Notes under the pieces: model-generated | What the model saw: the letters and a program-made list of their open reading frames with translations, nothing else | The model's database searches: none | Told to the model about the DNA's origin: nothing | Translations under genes and position numbers: made by a program | Shown here: positions 31,978 through 43,648 of the stretch, piece after piece | How the letters are laid out: each line of letters begins with the position of its first letter | Numbering within the stretch: the stretch's first letter is position 1 | NCBI RefSeq assembly: GCF_030247195.1 | Contig: NC_080671.1 | Location: forward strand, 100,179,845 to 100,243,844 | From: Topomyia yanbarensis | Lineage: Eukaryota; Arthropoda; Insecta; Diptera; Culicidae | Direction: 5' to 3' | Length of the DNA stretch: 64,000 bases

Positions 31978-34855
31978 TATGGACTTAAGTCCGGGCTTGT
32001 CCCACAGTGAGTTGGTCTCTTAGCCAAGCTGAAAGTTCTAGTTTGATGGCACAGGTAGATATGCCTAGAAATGGTTCTGGTCCAACAAACATGTTTGATG
32101 AACCACACCTGGCTAATTCAATAGCTCATTTCCTTGGTGGCCAGAATATCATTAATTTATTCCGCATTGCCAGTTGTTATAAAGAAGTGATGCACTCCCA
32201 AACAAGTTTGGAATCACATTTCGATGACCTTATTGCCAAAAGTGTTGCTTGGCTGTCTGAGAAGATTTTCACTCCAAGTACAGAATAAAATGTAGCAGCA
32301 CTGCTCCCGAGCCAGTCAGGTCACCCATTTTAGAACCCTGCGTATAGAATGATATTGCACCTTGAGGCAGTATTGGACCCCCTACATCCCATATCTACTG
32401 ATATGTGTAACACTATGTGGACCTCATATGAAATGTCGAAGTTCTATTTAGCCTCAATTTTGACTTGAACTGTAATCAACACTGGGTTCATTTTTACTTC
32501 CTTTACTATGCCCAGGTAGCCTTTTGGATCACCATCAAATAATGCTTTCTCCATTCGCATTTTCAGGAAGCCACCTACCTCAAAACCTGTTTGTGCGACA
32601 GAGATTCAAGCTGGCCTATGAACTTAAGTTATTTTTGTTTGGACGATCTTTTGCTAAACTTTTTTTGTTGTTCGCATATACTGGAATGCCTTTTAAAAAC
32701 TGTACAGACCGTTACATCTTTGTACATCAATGACATTGATGGAGATAATCTTGTGAGAGTAATTGCACGCTAACACATATTTATACTGATACAAGCTATA
32801 AAACTAAAATTGAAAGAATGCACTACAATGCTTGGTTTATTAGCGTTATACCTGGATAAAGTTGTGGGATTTTTTCAGGAAACTTGAATCATATCGAATC
32901 ACGTAAACATCATAACCGAAACTCAAGTGCATAAGCCCAGGAATCGGCAAACTCCAGGCGTGCGACCACCTTCAAACAACAAGCTGCCACCAGTTTGTTC
33001 GAACGGTTGTTTTTCCAGCTGTTGCTTTTGTGTGCGTACTGCCACTGCCGCCGTAGCTTCCCCGACCTAAACTAGCACTTTCGGCGCGGAATCCCATATT
33101 GCTCGCATCATTTAGCGCAGCAGACGGGGGCTACTTCCATAAGCGAACTTCCTCTTCTTGAAACGGCCGGAGTACATGTACTGTGCACAATCGATTACAG
33201 CATTTCCCGGAGGGAAAAGTGTGGTGGATCTTTCGACCTAGGCTCTGCGAGGTTGTTGGTTCACGCCAGTCAGTGGCCGGTATGGTTTGTTGTTGTTGTT
33301 GTTGCAGTTCGCGGCTGGACGAGGCGAAATTAATTGAAAAATTGATTAAAATATTATCCGTCATCTGCAGGCGAGGTGCGGCGGTCGGGTAAGGTTTCGG
33401 TCTGTGGACCTGTTGCTGGTGCTAGGCCGGCGTCGGTACGCTATGGGAAAACAGTGAGCCGAATTTGATTGGTACCGGAGCGGAGGAAGTGATTCGGTAC
33501 GGTTCTTTTTCTTCTCCCTCCGAACTAGAAGGGAAATCGAATTAACTGTTATTGGTGAGTATAATTTCAGAAAGTTCAACCCCGAAAATTAGGTGGCTCA
33601 TTAGAGAGCTGAAATTTATCCGATTCTTTCGAACAGATTAACCCTTAATTCGGCTGCCCGGGAACCGAATCGATGAACCTATTAGATTGTTCAAGCGGGT
33701 TTCCAATAATTTATTTAATATGCGCAATTGGCCCGGATTCGGAGGAGAAGTTGTTTTTGGTGCGGGTTTACACACCGTACTTACACTGGAACTTCACGGG
33801 GCTGAGCTGTATGGAAGTCGGCCGGATGATGACTTACTCGTTACTTGAGCGTTCAGTTCACTGTAGCTGTTTTACCAAAAGTCATTCCCCGGGGTTCACG
33901 TCTAACGAGGGGCTCATAGTAGCATTATAAACCATGTGCGGAATGATAACAAGCCTCGATAGGTCAATAATTCCACCTTTCCCTACCGTATTTATCGTTA
34001 ATTGCATTTCGCTGAATCAGCAATTAATCAAAATTATTTCAATTCAAGCCTCCACTGCTGTGCCGCCGGTTCGGCTGCGATCGTCCTATGATGTTGGCTG
34101 AAGGTACGAACATATATCTAACTCGTACCGATACCTACCGCCGCCCGCTCGGTTTTGCAGAAGCCAAGAGGAGGTAATATTTTTATCCCCCGCGCAACCA
34201 GTAACCGACACGGCACCGTTCACCGCGGTGGCAGCGCAGCGCAGGCAAGAAGCGGCACAAATACGCAGTGGTAAGGCACTCGAACACGCCCCGCACAGAA
34301 TGGCTAGTAGTCGGTTGGTATAAGTGAGGGTAAAGGTGCAACATGATCAAAAGATCAACTGGTCTGCTGCCTCTTTTGCGACGTTGCAGTCTGGGGCTGG
34401 CTGGGGTTTTATACTGTTTTCTGAAATAATGACGATTCCATTGATCTTGGTGCTTATCGACATCGCGAACGATTTGTTTGGCATTTGTATACAAAACGTA
34501 GAAAAGAGTGTAACTAGATGACTGATTGGACGGATTAAAGCAGCACTCTTATGATTTCAACAATCGGAACGTACTATCACTAGCGGCTCCAGAGGGAGTC
34601 CAAGGCGACATGAGCCCGTCCACCTCCCCAGGAAACAAGAAAGTGCTCCAGCGTGGGTATATAATCCTTCGATTTGTAAATCATTATAAAGTGTTAATGT
34701 ACATTGTAGCTTTTGGATCGATGTTTTTAATGATTTAAACAAATACGAGCAACGTTATAAAAATACAACATATCTTCGAATTCGTTTCGCTATACGTCCA
34801 TGTAAGAAATTATTAACGACGCCGTTGACAATGGAAACAGCTGAATGCGGAGGAG
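31978..34855. other. non-coding DNA with a GC-richer unique island
   Basis: A 93-codon frame at 32007-32288 (plus) and others have no recognisable domain. From about 32940 to 34340 the DNA is GC-richer and lacks recognised repeats, with a (GTT)n run at 33288-33305 and a good splice-donor-like GGTGAGTATA at about 33553. This could be a host 5' exon and intron start, but no start codon or coding frame supports it. Confidence 0.35.
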
Positions 34856-35254
34856 ATGTCAGTGATTTTTTTTAATCAATTCGTTTATTTGATAAGGCAG
34901 GTTTATGTTAGCTTGAAGGTGCCTAAAACAAGTCTTCGAAAGAAGGGTGCTGAGAACTGCAGTAATAGCATCTGGTGGCTTTGCATGGCATGCGGTAAGA
35001 TGATGTGTGACATTCGTGACATGGAAGTGTTCCGGGACAAGCGAAAATTGTTTGATATTGCAGCTTTTTCCTCTAAGTCTTCCGTTGTCGCTATAGTCGA
35101 CCCGAGTCCGAAGGCTGGAAAACTTGATGTGAATTTGCACAAAGAAATCTCTGAACTAAACCATCAGATGAATAGCATTAAGGGGTTATATACAAAGTTG
35201 AAACTAAAAAATCGGAAAAAAATTATTGAATATTCTGAAAGTACATGCTTTTGA
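34856..35254 (+). CDS. possible retrotransposon ORF1 remnant (PHD-like Cys motif)
   Basis: A 132-codon frame whose middle reads WWLCMACGKMMCDIRDMEVF, followed by an amphipathic helix-like DVNLHKEISELNHQMNSIKG. A Trp-x-Cys-x2-Cys followed by a coiled-coil-like segment resembles the end of PHD-type zinc fingers in ORF1 of some non-LTR retrotransposons. The first ~25 residues look non-coding in origin. The assignment is tentative; it could also be chance. Confidence 0.3.
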   Translation: MSVIFFNQFVYLIRQVYVSLKVPKTSLRKKGAENCSNSIWWLCMACGKMMCDIRDMEVFRDKRKLFDIAAFSSKSSVVAIVDPSPKAGKLDVNLHKEISELNHQMNSIKGLYTKLKLKNRKKIIEYSESTCF

Positions 35255-36652
35255 AAGTATCTGTGCAAAATTTCATGCAGATCGGAGTACTAGACTTCAC
35301 ATTACAGCCATTTGTAGCGAGCCGGTTCTTCCACGAATGAAGTTAACACAAAATTTTAAACGCAATTATCTCGGAATGAAATTTTTTGAAAAGTACCGTT
35401 GCGGTGAACGTGATATCTCAAAAATTATTCATCCGATCTTCAAAAAAAAATGTTTGAATTGTTTGTATTTACATTCTCTTGTACTTGAACGGTTCCTTTT
35501 TCATCAAAATTTTTTCGATTCTTTGTGCTGCCGTTCTACGCCCAATTGTTCCATGTTACAAAACTGGCAACTTAGAAAAACGCGATTGAAGATGAAAATT
35601 GTATTGGCAATCTGGAGAGAAACGGTGCAAAAAATAAAGCTTTATTGTCTAAAATTACGTTCATGGCAATCGTTTTCAATATAATCAGTCCAGTTTTTTA
35701 TTATAGAAATTCTATTAACGTTAGTTTTTAAGAAAAAAATGTTAAGTGGGACTGTTATGCCGAGAAATCGGGCGGAAACCGGAAAGTTCAACGCATATCA
35801 ATCCCATAACGATCTATGTAAATGATGCTCATAACTCATTTTTTTGCAAAAGTGTATGTCGTGAGTTTTTCTGTTACTCGGGAGATTTGTTGCTTCATCA
35901 AAATTGGAAATAGGGTAAAGTACCTATTTTTACTGTATTTAGAAGGGTACCTCACAAGATCATTAATTACTCTGGCTACACTCGATGGAGTGCATTAATT
36001 TGGCATTCACAACCTTGCTTCGTTCTTAAGAACCAATCTAATAACACAAATGGCCTTAAAACGATGAAATGCTAGTGTTTGATCGCAACTAAAGTTCCAA
36101 TCGAGTGCCCCAATTGTCGCCCTACCATTTGATCCAATTTGTTGAACAAAGATAGCAAACGCTGAACTAACCAACGGCTTCAAATGGGCAGCGTGATAAT
36201 AGAAACATTGCGAAAATAGGCTCATTATCCTAGACGCGTTCGCCATGTTATGCAAGCGACGATAGTAATGAAGAGCTTTACAGGATTGTTGTCACTGCTG
36301 TGATTAATATTGCCACTGTCATCTCTTTTTTAATGATCCTGTATTTTTCCATCAATTTTTTCAGTGCCCGACATCTAGCGTAATGTACTTCTTAACTAAA
36401 CGCTACGTAATTATTTTTTTTTTTGCGCACTTTTTTGGGATTTTTGTTAGTGGGAAAATTATGCGTAGAATATCAACAATGGGACAAACAGACTTGGTAT
36501 TTTTTCACGAAGTCTTCGAACAAACTTTATGATTTGGATGTGGTTTCTGAAAATATACATAAAAAAATGAAAATGACCAAAAAGCAACATGGGACAATTA
36601 TGCGTAGAACGGCAGTGTAATGAATTTTTGTTTAAAATTTGGAAAAAAATTG
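35255..36652. other. non-coding DNA with a dispersed repeat
   Basis: A 152-codon frame at 35226-35684 is Lys/Leu/Cys-rich with no domain I recognise, and probably reflects low-complexity A/T-rich sequence. Bases 36045-36190 match 22300-22450. Confidence 0.35.
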
Positions 36653-36699
36653 GTTTACATGTTGACCAAAAAACTCAATTTTTTGGTCAACATGTAAAC
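36653..36699. repeat. perfect 21-bp-arm hairpin
   Basis: GTTTACATGTTGACCAAAAA (36653 onward, 21-bp arm) is followed by the 5-nt loop CTCAA and the exact complement at 36679-36699. There are no mismatches. Confidence 0.95.
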
Positions 36700-36916
36700 T
36701 AGTACCGCAGTGGAAGAACGTGTTGACGATGCCTTTCGTTTCGTTTAAAGTTGGCATTGATGCCAATTTGACGGAGATTGCGTTGAACCCGTCAACATGG
36801 CCAAAAGAGTTTGTTTTCGAGAATTTGTAAATCGAACGACTGTCTGGGAACCTGCTGGATAAAATATGTAAATAATACATAAATTTTTGGTTTGTGCAAA
36901 ATAATTCTATCCGTTT

Positions 36917-37204
36917 TTGCCTTTCTCATATAGAAAGGTTATGCAATCACTCTAAAAATCATCAACCTGATCCCGGCCCAGAAGGGCGAATGTCATAAGC
37001 AATTCGGCTCAGTTCGTCGAGATCGGAAAATGACTGTGTGTATGTGTCACCTCTGTTTCTCAGAGATGGATCGATTTGCACAAACTTAGTCTCAAATGAG
37101 AGGCACAACCTTCCCATCGGCTGCCATTGATTTTTTTATTGATTGGACTTCTGGTTCCAGAGTTACAGGTTGAAGAGTGCGTCCACACAGCAAATTTGTT
37201 TATT
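36917..37204 (-). mobile_element. interspersed repeat with TGCCTTTCTCAT ends, copy 4 (inverted, broken)
   Basis: Begins TGCCTTTCTCATATAGAAAG, the complement of the right end of copies 1 and 2, and continues through GAGATCGGAAAATG.CTGTGTG and TTACAGGTTGAAGAGTGCG. It stops where the 3' end of the reverse-transcriptase element begins. A further end fragment lies on the other side of that element at 39424-39485, so the retrotransposon may have inserted into one copy or between two copies. Confidence 0.7.
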
Positions 37205-39419
37205 TTGTTTAATATATCAACAGGCATATCAAAGCCCCAATGATGTTGGCCTAAATACTAATCTTATTTCTAAGTCGCACAAAAAACAATAATCACACAA
37301 TAATTACAAACAAAGAATAATAAGGTCAAGTGTTGTTAACGAAATGATTAAACAATCTGGAGAAACGTATACGCAGAGTATGTCGAGAAACGTTGAAATC
37401 AAATGCTGAAGCTACCTGGTTGAAAATTCGTTGCAGACCAGTGATGGCTCCATACACACTATAATTTGTGCGTCGGAATGGCAACCGGAATATATTGTTG
37501 TTACGTAGTGCTCGAGGTGCGACGTTTATGTTGATTTGTTCCAAAATAGCTGGGGCATCTATACGGCCTTGCAGAGTGTCAGCGATGAACAAAGTTCTTG
37601 CGGTATTCCTTCGAACATGTAGGGGCTCTAGTTGAATCAACTGACATCGGTTTTCATAGCTAGGTAGTCGGACAGGATCTCTCCACGGCAATCTACGGAG
37701 CGCGAAACGTAAAAAGCGTCGCTGCACACTTTCAATTCTTTCAACGCCATTATTATAGTTCGGGCTCCACACTTCAGGGCAATATTCTAGAATTGATCGG
37801 GATAAAGAGCAGTACAGCGATTTGAGACAATAAACATCCGTAAAGTTTTTGGCTATCCTGAATATGCATCCCAGTGCTCGAGACGCTTTACCAACTGCAT
37901 AGGATACGTGTTGTTTAAATGTAAGTTGAGAATCCAGAATCACTCCCAGATCCTTCACGTGACTGACACGTTCGATTTCTGTCTCTAGTAGAGGGTAGTT
38001 AAAACAAATCGAATCCTTCTTCCGTGAAAAAGATATAACCGAGCACTTCTTCGGGTTTACATACATGCAGTTCGTATTGCACCAATCAGCAAAGACTAGA
38101 AGATGTTGTTGAAGAACTCTGCAATCTTCAATTGAACGAATTAGGCGAAAAATCTTGAGGTCATCTGCGAAGGATAATCGTGGAGTCTTCAAAATTAGAA
38201 GTACACCATTGAAGTATATCAGAAACATCAACGGTCCCAAGTGGCTTCCTTGAGGTGTTCCAGATGTAGAAGAGAATGGAGGGGCCTGGCATTCTCCTAA
38301 GACAACCGTTATCTCTCGGTCAGTGAGGTAGAATCGAAACCATTGCAAAATACTACCATTAATTCCAAATCTCTCCATTTTTGCTATTGCGATATCGTGG
38401 TTTATCTTGTCAAAAGCGGCAGATAAGTCGGTGTAAACAACGTCGGTTTGAGCGCGATGTTCCATACTCTCTGTTATGAAGGATGTTAAACATAATAGGT
38501 TAGACGCAGTTGACCGTCCAGACGTGAAGCCGTGTTGATCGTCACTTAGGTACTGCTTACAGTGAGCCTGAAAAGGTTCCATAATCACAAGCTCGAACAA
38601 CTTCGAGACAGCACTCAATGAAGTTATTCCACGGTAGTTATTGACGTCTCGCTTATTTCCCTTTTTATGTACTGGGAACATGTTCGCTGATTTCCAGCAA
38701 GATGGAAAAATACCTCTGTCAATAGATGTTCGAAAGATGTGAAGAAGCGGATTAACCAAAACTTCAATGTGCCTTATCAGAAAAACGGAGGGGAACCCGT
38801 CGGGTCCCGGATTGAAGGATGACTTAAGTCGAGAGGAAGCTCTGGTAATCATCGTTGCGTTGACATCGATAGCACTCAGAGTTTGACCCACAAGTGGAGC
38901 TCTGCTAGCAGCGAGTTTGATTTGCTCAATAGTTAATTCCCCATCTGTGAACACGTTCGCGAATTTTTCCGAAAAAAGTGCACATATATCTCGTGATGTG
39001 GAAGCTGTGTTGCCATTGAAAGTCATAGACGATGGCAATCCAGATTCCTTGCGCTGCTCGTTCACATATTTCCAGAAATGCATCCTAAACGACTTGAGAT
39101 TACGCTGAATATTTTGCTGATATCGATAGAAACAGTTTTGACTGGCTCGTTTGTACGCATGTTTGAGACTGACGTAATAGTCTCTGAATGATATTGTACG
39201 ATACTTGGTAAACCTCCGCAGGGCAGCTCTCTTAATAGACTGCAACCGTTCCCATATAAACTGAAATGAAAAATTCTCAAAGGGGTGAGTAAGGGAAAAT
39301 TTCAAAATCGAATTTGCATTTTTGATGCCAAATGACTTTAAAATGCATGAAACGTTGAGATTTGATGAAATCTCGAAAACAATTTTTTTACTTAAATTGA
39401 CTATTTTGAACTTTGGCAC
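37205..39419 (-). mobile_element. 5'-truncated non-LTR retrotransposon
   Basis: Minus-strand element: 3' UTR about 37205-37325, then the ORF2 reverse-transcriptase frame. No endonuclease domain lies upstream, so it is truncated at its 5' end, as is usual for non-LTR retroposition. The exact 5' junction lies between about 39245 and 39420. I could not find a clear target duplication. Confidence 0.8.
37326..39419 (-). CDS. non-LTR retrotransposon reverse transcriptase (CR1/Jockey-like), open over 697 codons
   Basis: The product copies RNA into DNA during target-primed integration. Visible domains: endonuclease-RT linker (about residues 50-155), NPGPDGFPS (about 203-211), NYRGITSLS (261-269), QHGFTSGRST (295-304), motif A YTDLSAAFDKINH (329-341), motif B GTPQGSHLGP (387-396), catalytic FADD (417-420), and a thumb and C-terminal region with QRRFLRFALRRLPW. 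No RNase H tail is seen. All RT motifs are intact and no stop interrupts the frame, unlike every other element here, so the insertion is probably young. The first ~50 residues probably derive from flanking DNA, and the endonuclease is missing, so this copy is not self-sufficient. Clade placement (CR1/L2 versus Jockey) is uncertain. Confidence 0.88.
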   Translation of the reverse strand: MPKFKIVNLSKKIVFEISSNLNVSCILKSFGIKNANSILKFSLTHPFENFSFQFIWERLQSIKRAALRRFTKYRTISFRDYYVSLKHAYKRASQNCFYRYQQNIQRNLKSFRMHFWKYVNEQRKESGLPSSMTFNGNTASTSRDICALFSEKFANVFTDGELTIEQIKLAASRAPLVGQTLSAIDVNATMITRASSRLKSSFNPGPDGFPSVFLIRHIEVLVNPLLHIFRTSIDRGIFPSCWKSANMFPVHKKGNKRDVNNYRGITSLSAVSKLFELVIMEPFQAHCKQYLSDDQHGFTSGRSTASNLLCLTSFITESMEHRAQTDVVYTDLSAAFDKINHDIAIAKMERFGINGSILQWFRFYLTDREITVVLGECQAPPFSSTSGTPQGSHLGPLMFLIYFNGVLLILKTPRLSFADDLKIFRLIRSIEDCRVLQQHLLVFADWCNTNCMYVNPKKCSVISFSRKKDSICFNYPLLETEIERVSHVKDLGVILDSQLTFKQHVSYAVGKASRALGCIFRIAKNFTDVYCLKSLYCSLSRSILEYCPEVWSPNYNNGVERIESVQRRFLRFALRRLPWRDPVRLPSYENRCQLIQLEPLHVRRNTARTLFIADTLQGRIDAPAILEQININVAPRALRNNNIFRLPFRRTNYSVYGAITGLQRIFNQVASAFDFNVSRHTLRIRFSRLFNHFVNNT

Positions 39420-39423
39420 CTTT

Positions 39424-39485
39424 TTGCCTGTCTCATAAAGAAAGGTTATGCAATCACTCTAAAAATCGTCAACCTAATCCCAGCC
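39424..39485 (-). mobile_element. interspersed repeat with TGCCTTTCTCAT end, fragment
   Basis: GAAAGGTTATGCAATCACTC and CGTCAACCTAATCCCAGCC match the terminal ~60 bp of the family seen at 36917. Only this end is present. Confidence 0.7.
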
Positions 39486-40209
39486 GCGATTTTTTTTTAT
39501 TTATTTGGGCGTAGATAGGAGTATGCAATGAGGGGTTGCTACTCTAAAATTGAAACTAGTTTAAAATTTCTTAGTAAGCTGACAATTTTCGGCAGAGTCC
39601 GGATCCCCTGGATCCTCTTCCTTGATCCGCCGGTGCACTATGGTCCCAAAGCTGTATTTAGGAAGACAAAACTGTTTGCGCCTAAACCGTTGGTTTTAGA
39701 TATACAGTATCTTCGGCAAACTTTCTTAGCACTTTCTTGCCGAATTTTTAATATTAGTTTAATTAGGGTGGTCCCTGTGGTTAGGGTGTTCAAAGTATCA
39801 ACTTTTAAGATATGTAAAATTCAGCTACATAATATTCTATAAAGTTATAAATAAATCAAATGGAAGCAACTTTTGTAAAGAAACTATGTGACTATCTCTA
39901 ATGGTTTATGTGCTATGATTTTTTCAATACTAAAGGTAGGGTGGTTCTTGAAAAATTGGTTTTCTCTTAATATCTTTTTATGTGTTAATTTATCGCTAAT
40001 ACTTTATTCTAGAGGTTTTTATAACTTTTGTAAATACACAATTTTGCCGAAATAATGAAGTTTCTATCTCTATTGTTTGCATAGTTACAGGCGATTTTCA
40101 AAACAAAATGGGTTTTTTCAAAGCTATATATCTTCCAACATTGCAAATGAATTTTCAATCTTTTAGTTTCATTTGAAAGATCGGAACATTTTTAGTTTTT
40201 GGTGAAAAA
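39486..40209. other. unassigned non-coding DNA
   Basis: AT-rich. A 104-codon frame (39528-39842) has no recognisable domain. Several GGGTGGTTC/GGGTGGTCC phrases recur within it. Confidence 0.4.
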
Positions 40210-42265
40210 ACTGCGGGAGCGCAGCCGCAGACGTCAAGCATTGCTCGTCTTTCGACGTCGAAACGAGGACATACGAACAATATGTGTTCGGCAGTTTCGT
40301 CGACACCTGGGCAGTCAGGGTAGACGGGGACCTCCGCGTGCCCGAACCTGTGGAGGTACTGTCGGAAGCAGCCATGGCCTGACAGGAATTGTGTCAGATG
40401 GAAGTGAACTTCCTCATGGGGTCTGCCCACCCAGCTCGATATGTTAGGTATCAGCCCATGGGTCCACCTACCTTTCGAAGAGTTATCCCACTCACGCTGC
40501 CATCTGGCGACCGAAGCTACCCTGTTGCGCTCGCGGGCTCCTCTATTTCCACGTAGCTCGAAGCACTCCTCATCTTCCCGGATGACCAGCCCGACTGGCA
40601 TCATGCTCGCTATCACGCAGGACGCATCGTGTGATACCGTGGGCACATCACGGTGCTCTCCAGTTTCTGTAGGTAACTGGTTACCCTCAGTGCTCTTGAT
40701 CATGACGGGCCGCCATATCAGAGGATAGATACGACAACGCCTGCCAGCAGCCTACGTCTACTGGCGCACACCTTGGAGCTGTTGGACATCATCCTCGATA
40801 ATGCCGCAACAGCAGTCGACGCTCTCTTGCATGTATAGTCGACATGGCTGCCGAAGGTCAGCTTGTCGTCTATAATGACTCCGAGAGACTTCAGACTCCG
40901 CTGTGAGGTGATCACGACTTCTCCCACATGGATAACTGTATGTTGTGCCGACTTGCGGTTGTTAACGATAACTACCTCCGTCTTATGCTGAGCGTGCTCC
41001 AGGCCTCTCGCGCTCATCCATTCCTCCACCATGTTGATCGCGTGTTCTGCAGTTAGTTCTACCTTAGGGATTGACTCCCCATAGTCCTCCAAGGTTACGT
41101 CGTCGGCAAAGTCGACGATCTTGACCCCAGGAGGGAACTTCACTCTCAGAACCTCGTCATACATGAGGTTCCCTAGCACCGGGCCTAGGACCGAGCCCTG
41201 CGGGACTCCGGCGGTAATCGGAACCCTTTTCTGACCGGCATCGGTCTCGTATAGCAGTACGCGGTTCTGGAAGTAGCTTTCAAGGATCCGGTACAGACCC
41301 ACCGGTAGGCTAAGTCGGTGTAACGAGAGCGCGATTGAATTCCAGCTTGCGCTGTTGAATGCGTTCTTCACGTCAAGTGTCACTAACGCACAGTATAGAA
41401 TGCCTCGCTTTTTTCGTTGGATCGATATCTCGGCAGTCTTTATCACTGAGTTGATAGCGTCCACCGTGGACTTACCCTTCCGAAAGCCAAACATGTTACT
41501 TGACTGGCCGTCCGTACCTTCCGCGTACGGGGTTAGCCTGTTGAGGATGATCCTCTCAAGCAATTTGCCAGTCGAGTTGATCAGACAGATTGGTCTGTAC
41601 GCCGATGGGTCGCCTGGCGGCTTTCCGGGCTTCGGCAACAACACCAATTTCTGCCTTTTCCATCTATCGGGGAAGCGGCACTCGCCAAGGCATCTCTGCA
41701 TAGCTAGCCTGAACATGTTCGGGTTCGCTGCCTTGAGAGCGCTGTTTGGAACTCCATCCGGTCCTGGTGCTTTGTTCATTGCTAGGGAATTAGGAACTGC
41801 GAGTAGTTCTTCAATCATCACCGGAGACACCATTTCGGCCGCGCCCGCACTGTCTCGTGGTGCAGGTGGCCAGGGGCTTGTGGCTCGAGACGGGAAGAGT
41901 GCTTCGATAATCATCGCCAACCGGTCCGGAGACCGTTCTAGGGGTGAAGAGCCCTCTTTGGTCTTGGCCATCACGATTCTGTAGGCGTCACCCCACGGAT
42001 TCGCGTTGGCACTCTCACAAAGGTTGTCGAAACGCGCTCTCTTGCTGCTTTTAATGGCCTTGTTAAGGGCCAATTTCGCAGCTCGAAACACTTCACGGCG
42101 GCTCTCTCTTGCATCCTGGGTGCGAGCTCTTTGCATCCTACGTCTAGCTCTGAGGCAGGCTGATCGTAGAATTGCAATCTCGGCACTCCACCAGTACGCC
42201 GGGCGTCTGCCGTTTCCTCCCAGGGCCGCGGTGAAAGCTTCAATGTCGAAGTGATTAGACTTTCA
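40210..42265 (-). pseudogene. R1-clade non-LTR retrotransposon ORF2, truncated at both ends
   Basis: On the minus strand: endonuclease-RT linker (WWSAEIAILRSACLRARRRM) from about 42250, then a 472-codon frame (42136-40718) with KAPGPDGVP (122-130), AYRPICLINSTGKLLERIIL (179-198), FGFRKGKSTVD (216-226), motif A LVTLDVKNAF (251-260), VPQGSVLGP (311-319) and catalytic FADD (343-346). Two stops (an Arg and a Trp codon in copy 2) and a deletion near 40640-40730 separate it from the C-terminal part with CPDCPGVDETAEHILFVCPR. At about 40210 the match to copy 2 (55276-57951) ends abruptly, so the 3' end is also missing, which is unusual for target-primed insertion. No endonuclease domain. Non-functional. 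Confidence 0.88.
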
Positions 42266-42763
42266 CCCGCGTACCAGACAGGGATCTCCCGCCCTCGGAT
42301 GCTGCACATCCATAGTTGCTTTACCTTTTATTGGATTCGATTTTCAAAATTTCTCGCCAACCATTGCCCCGAGATAATTTGATCTATATAATAACCAAAG
42401 AGATAGAGAGAGATGAAAGAGTTATAAGAAATGTCTCATCGCTCTGTTAGGTGGATTAAATGCGTTTTTCCTCATATTTTTTTCATAGCGTCTTCAAGCG
42501 AACTGGGTTCTAAAAGTTCAAAATCGTCCAAGAAATAATCGCTGGGAGTAGTAGATACAGAACACAGTGTTCTGTGTCTACTCTGGGAGTGCTCTGTAAA
42601 TGTGGTAACGTTCGTACTTCCGCATCAGTAACCGTCTAGCCTTACTGCGTTCTTAGCGAACAGGTCTTTATAACATAAGAATCATACCGGAAGTCTTTGT
42701 TGTTTCCTGCAACTACTTCGGGATTCGCGGCTACATTCACCCAGCTGCAGAGGAAAGGCACTT
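42266..42763. other. unassigned non-coding DNA
   Basis: Includes a short inverted ACAGAACACAGTGTTCTGTGTC near 42558-42580, an 8- to 10-bp palindrome. No gene recognised. Confidence 0.4.
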
Positions 42764-43648
42764 CCAAAGTAACCATAAGCATTATGCCATTGCACTATAT
42801 TGGCTATACATTTGCACTAATGTTGCATTGAAACTCCATTACAGCATTAACAACGCAATAAAGCTCTATATTAGCATCAATAATGCATAACTGCACAGCC
42901 GACATATAGCATTATAGCATGCTTTATATGCGTATATAAAGCTGATATAACGCGTACATGCTTCAAGGATCTTTAAAGCATGTAAGCTTTACAAGTGCAT
43001 TTAATGCCATTATAGAGCAAATAAGAAGCTGATATAATGCTATTGTAATGCTGTGGGTTTATTTGTTATGCAACTCTTCTTGAAGATTATATTCGGCATA
43101 TTTCATTTCAATCGAACATATACAATATAGTCCAGGAAGCAAACGCAGCGCACTTACCGTGAAGGACGAGGCAAGGTACCTCAGTTCGAGACTTACTAAA
43201 GGTAATTTTCGTAAACATTCATATCATGTGAGAACGAAAACCCATTAAAGATATTCATTACAATGCATTAGAACAGAGTCAATTACGGCTTTAAACAGAA
43301 TATTTTATTTTAAAATTTTTCCTTTTTGCTCATCATACCGAAAGGAAACATAAGAAATGGTTTTAAAACCATGACGGACAATGACAACCAACTGAAGTTT
43401 TTAACAGCATTAGAATTGCCAATATAAAGCATTCAAATTTGACATTTGTACGCTTTTGCCATATAATACCATTAGTACTGCAGAAACGAGCTGTCAATCT
43501 CTGCACAGTAAGAGCACTATATTTCACCTTTTCTGGCATAATATCAGCATTATATAAGTATTTAGGGCTTCATGGCTTTTTAGGACAGCTTTATATGTGG
43601 ATCTAAAGCAGATATTAGGCTACGTTATAATGCTTATTGGTTACTTGG
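42764..43648. mobile_element. non-autonomous element with CCAAGTAAC-type ends
   Basis: The left end CCAAAGTAACCATAAGCATT and the right end, read inverted, CCAAGTAACCAATAAGCATT are near-identical terminal inverted repeats about 885 bp apart. The interior is saturated with GCATTA/TAATGC and TATAAAGC words. It shares terminal style with the small MITEs at 17226 and 19276. No protein encoded. Confidence 0.75.

Noticed and set aside
35226..35684. 152-codon plus-strand frame
   Set aside because: No domain, K/L/C-rich from AT-rich sequence, with no neighbouring element gene in frame. Left as unassigned DNA.
40199..40728. Plus-strand frames with Arg/Ser-rich product
   Set aside because: Antisense of the R1 C-terminal zinc-motif region.
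41355..41984. 209-codon plus-strand frame opposite the R1 ORF2
   Set aside because: It is the antisense of the RT frame. The same shadow appears opposite copy 2 at 55256-55705, as expected from shared codon composition.
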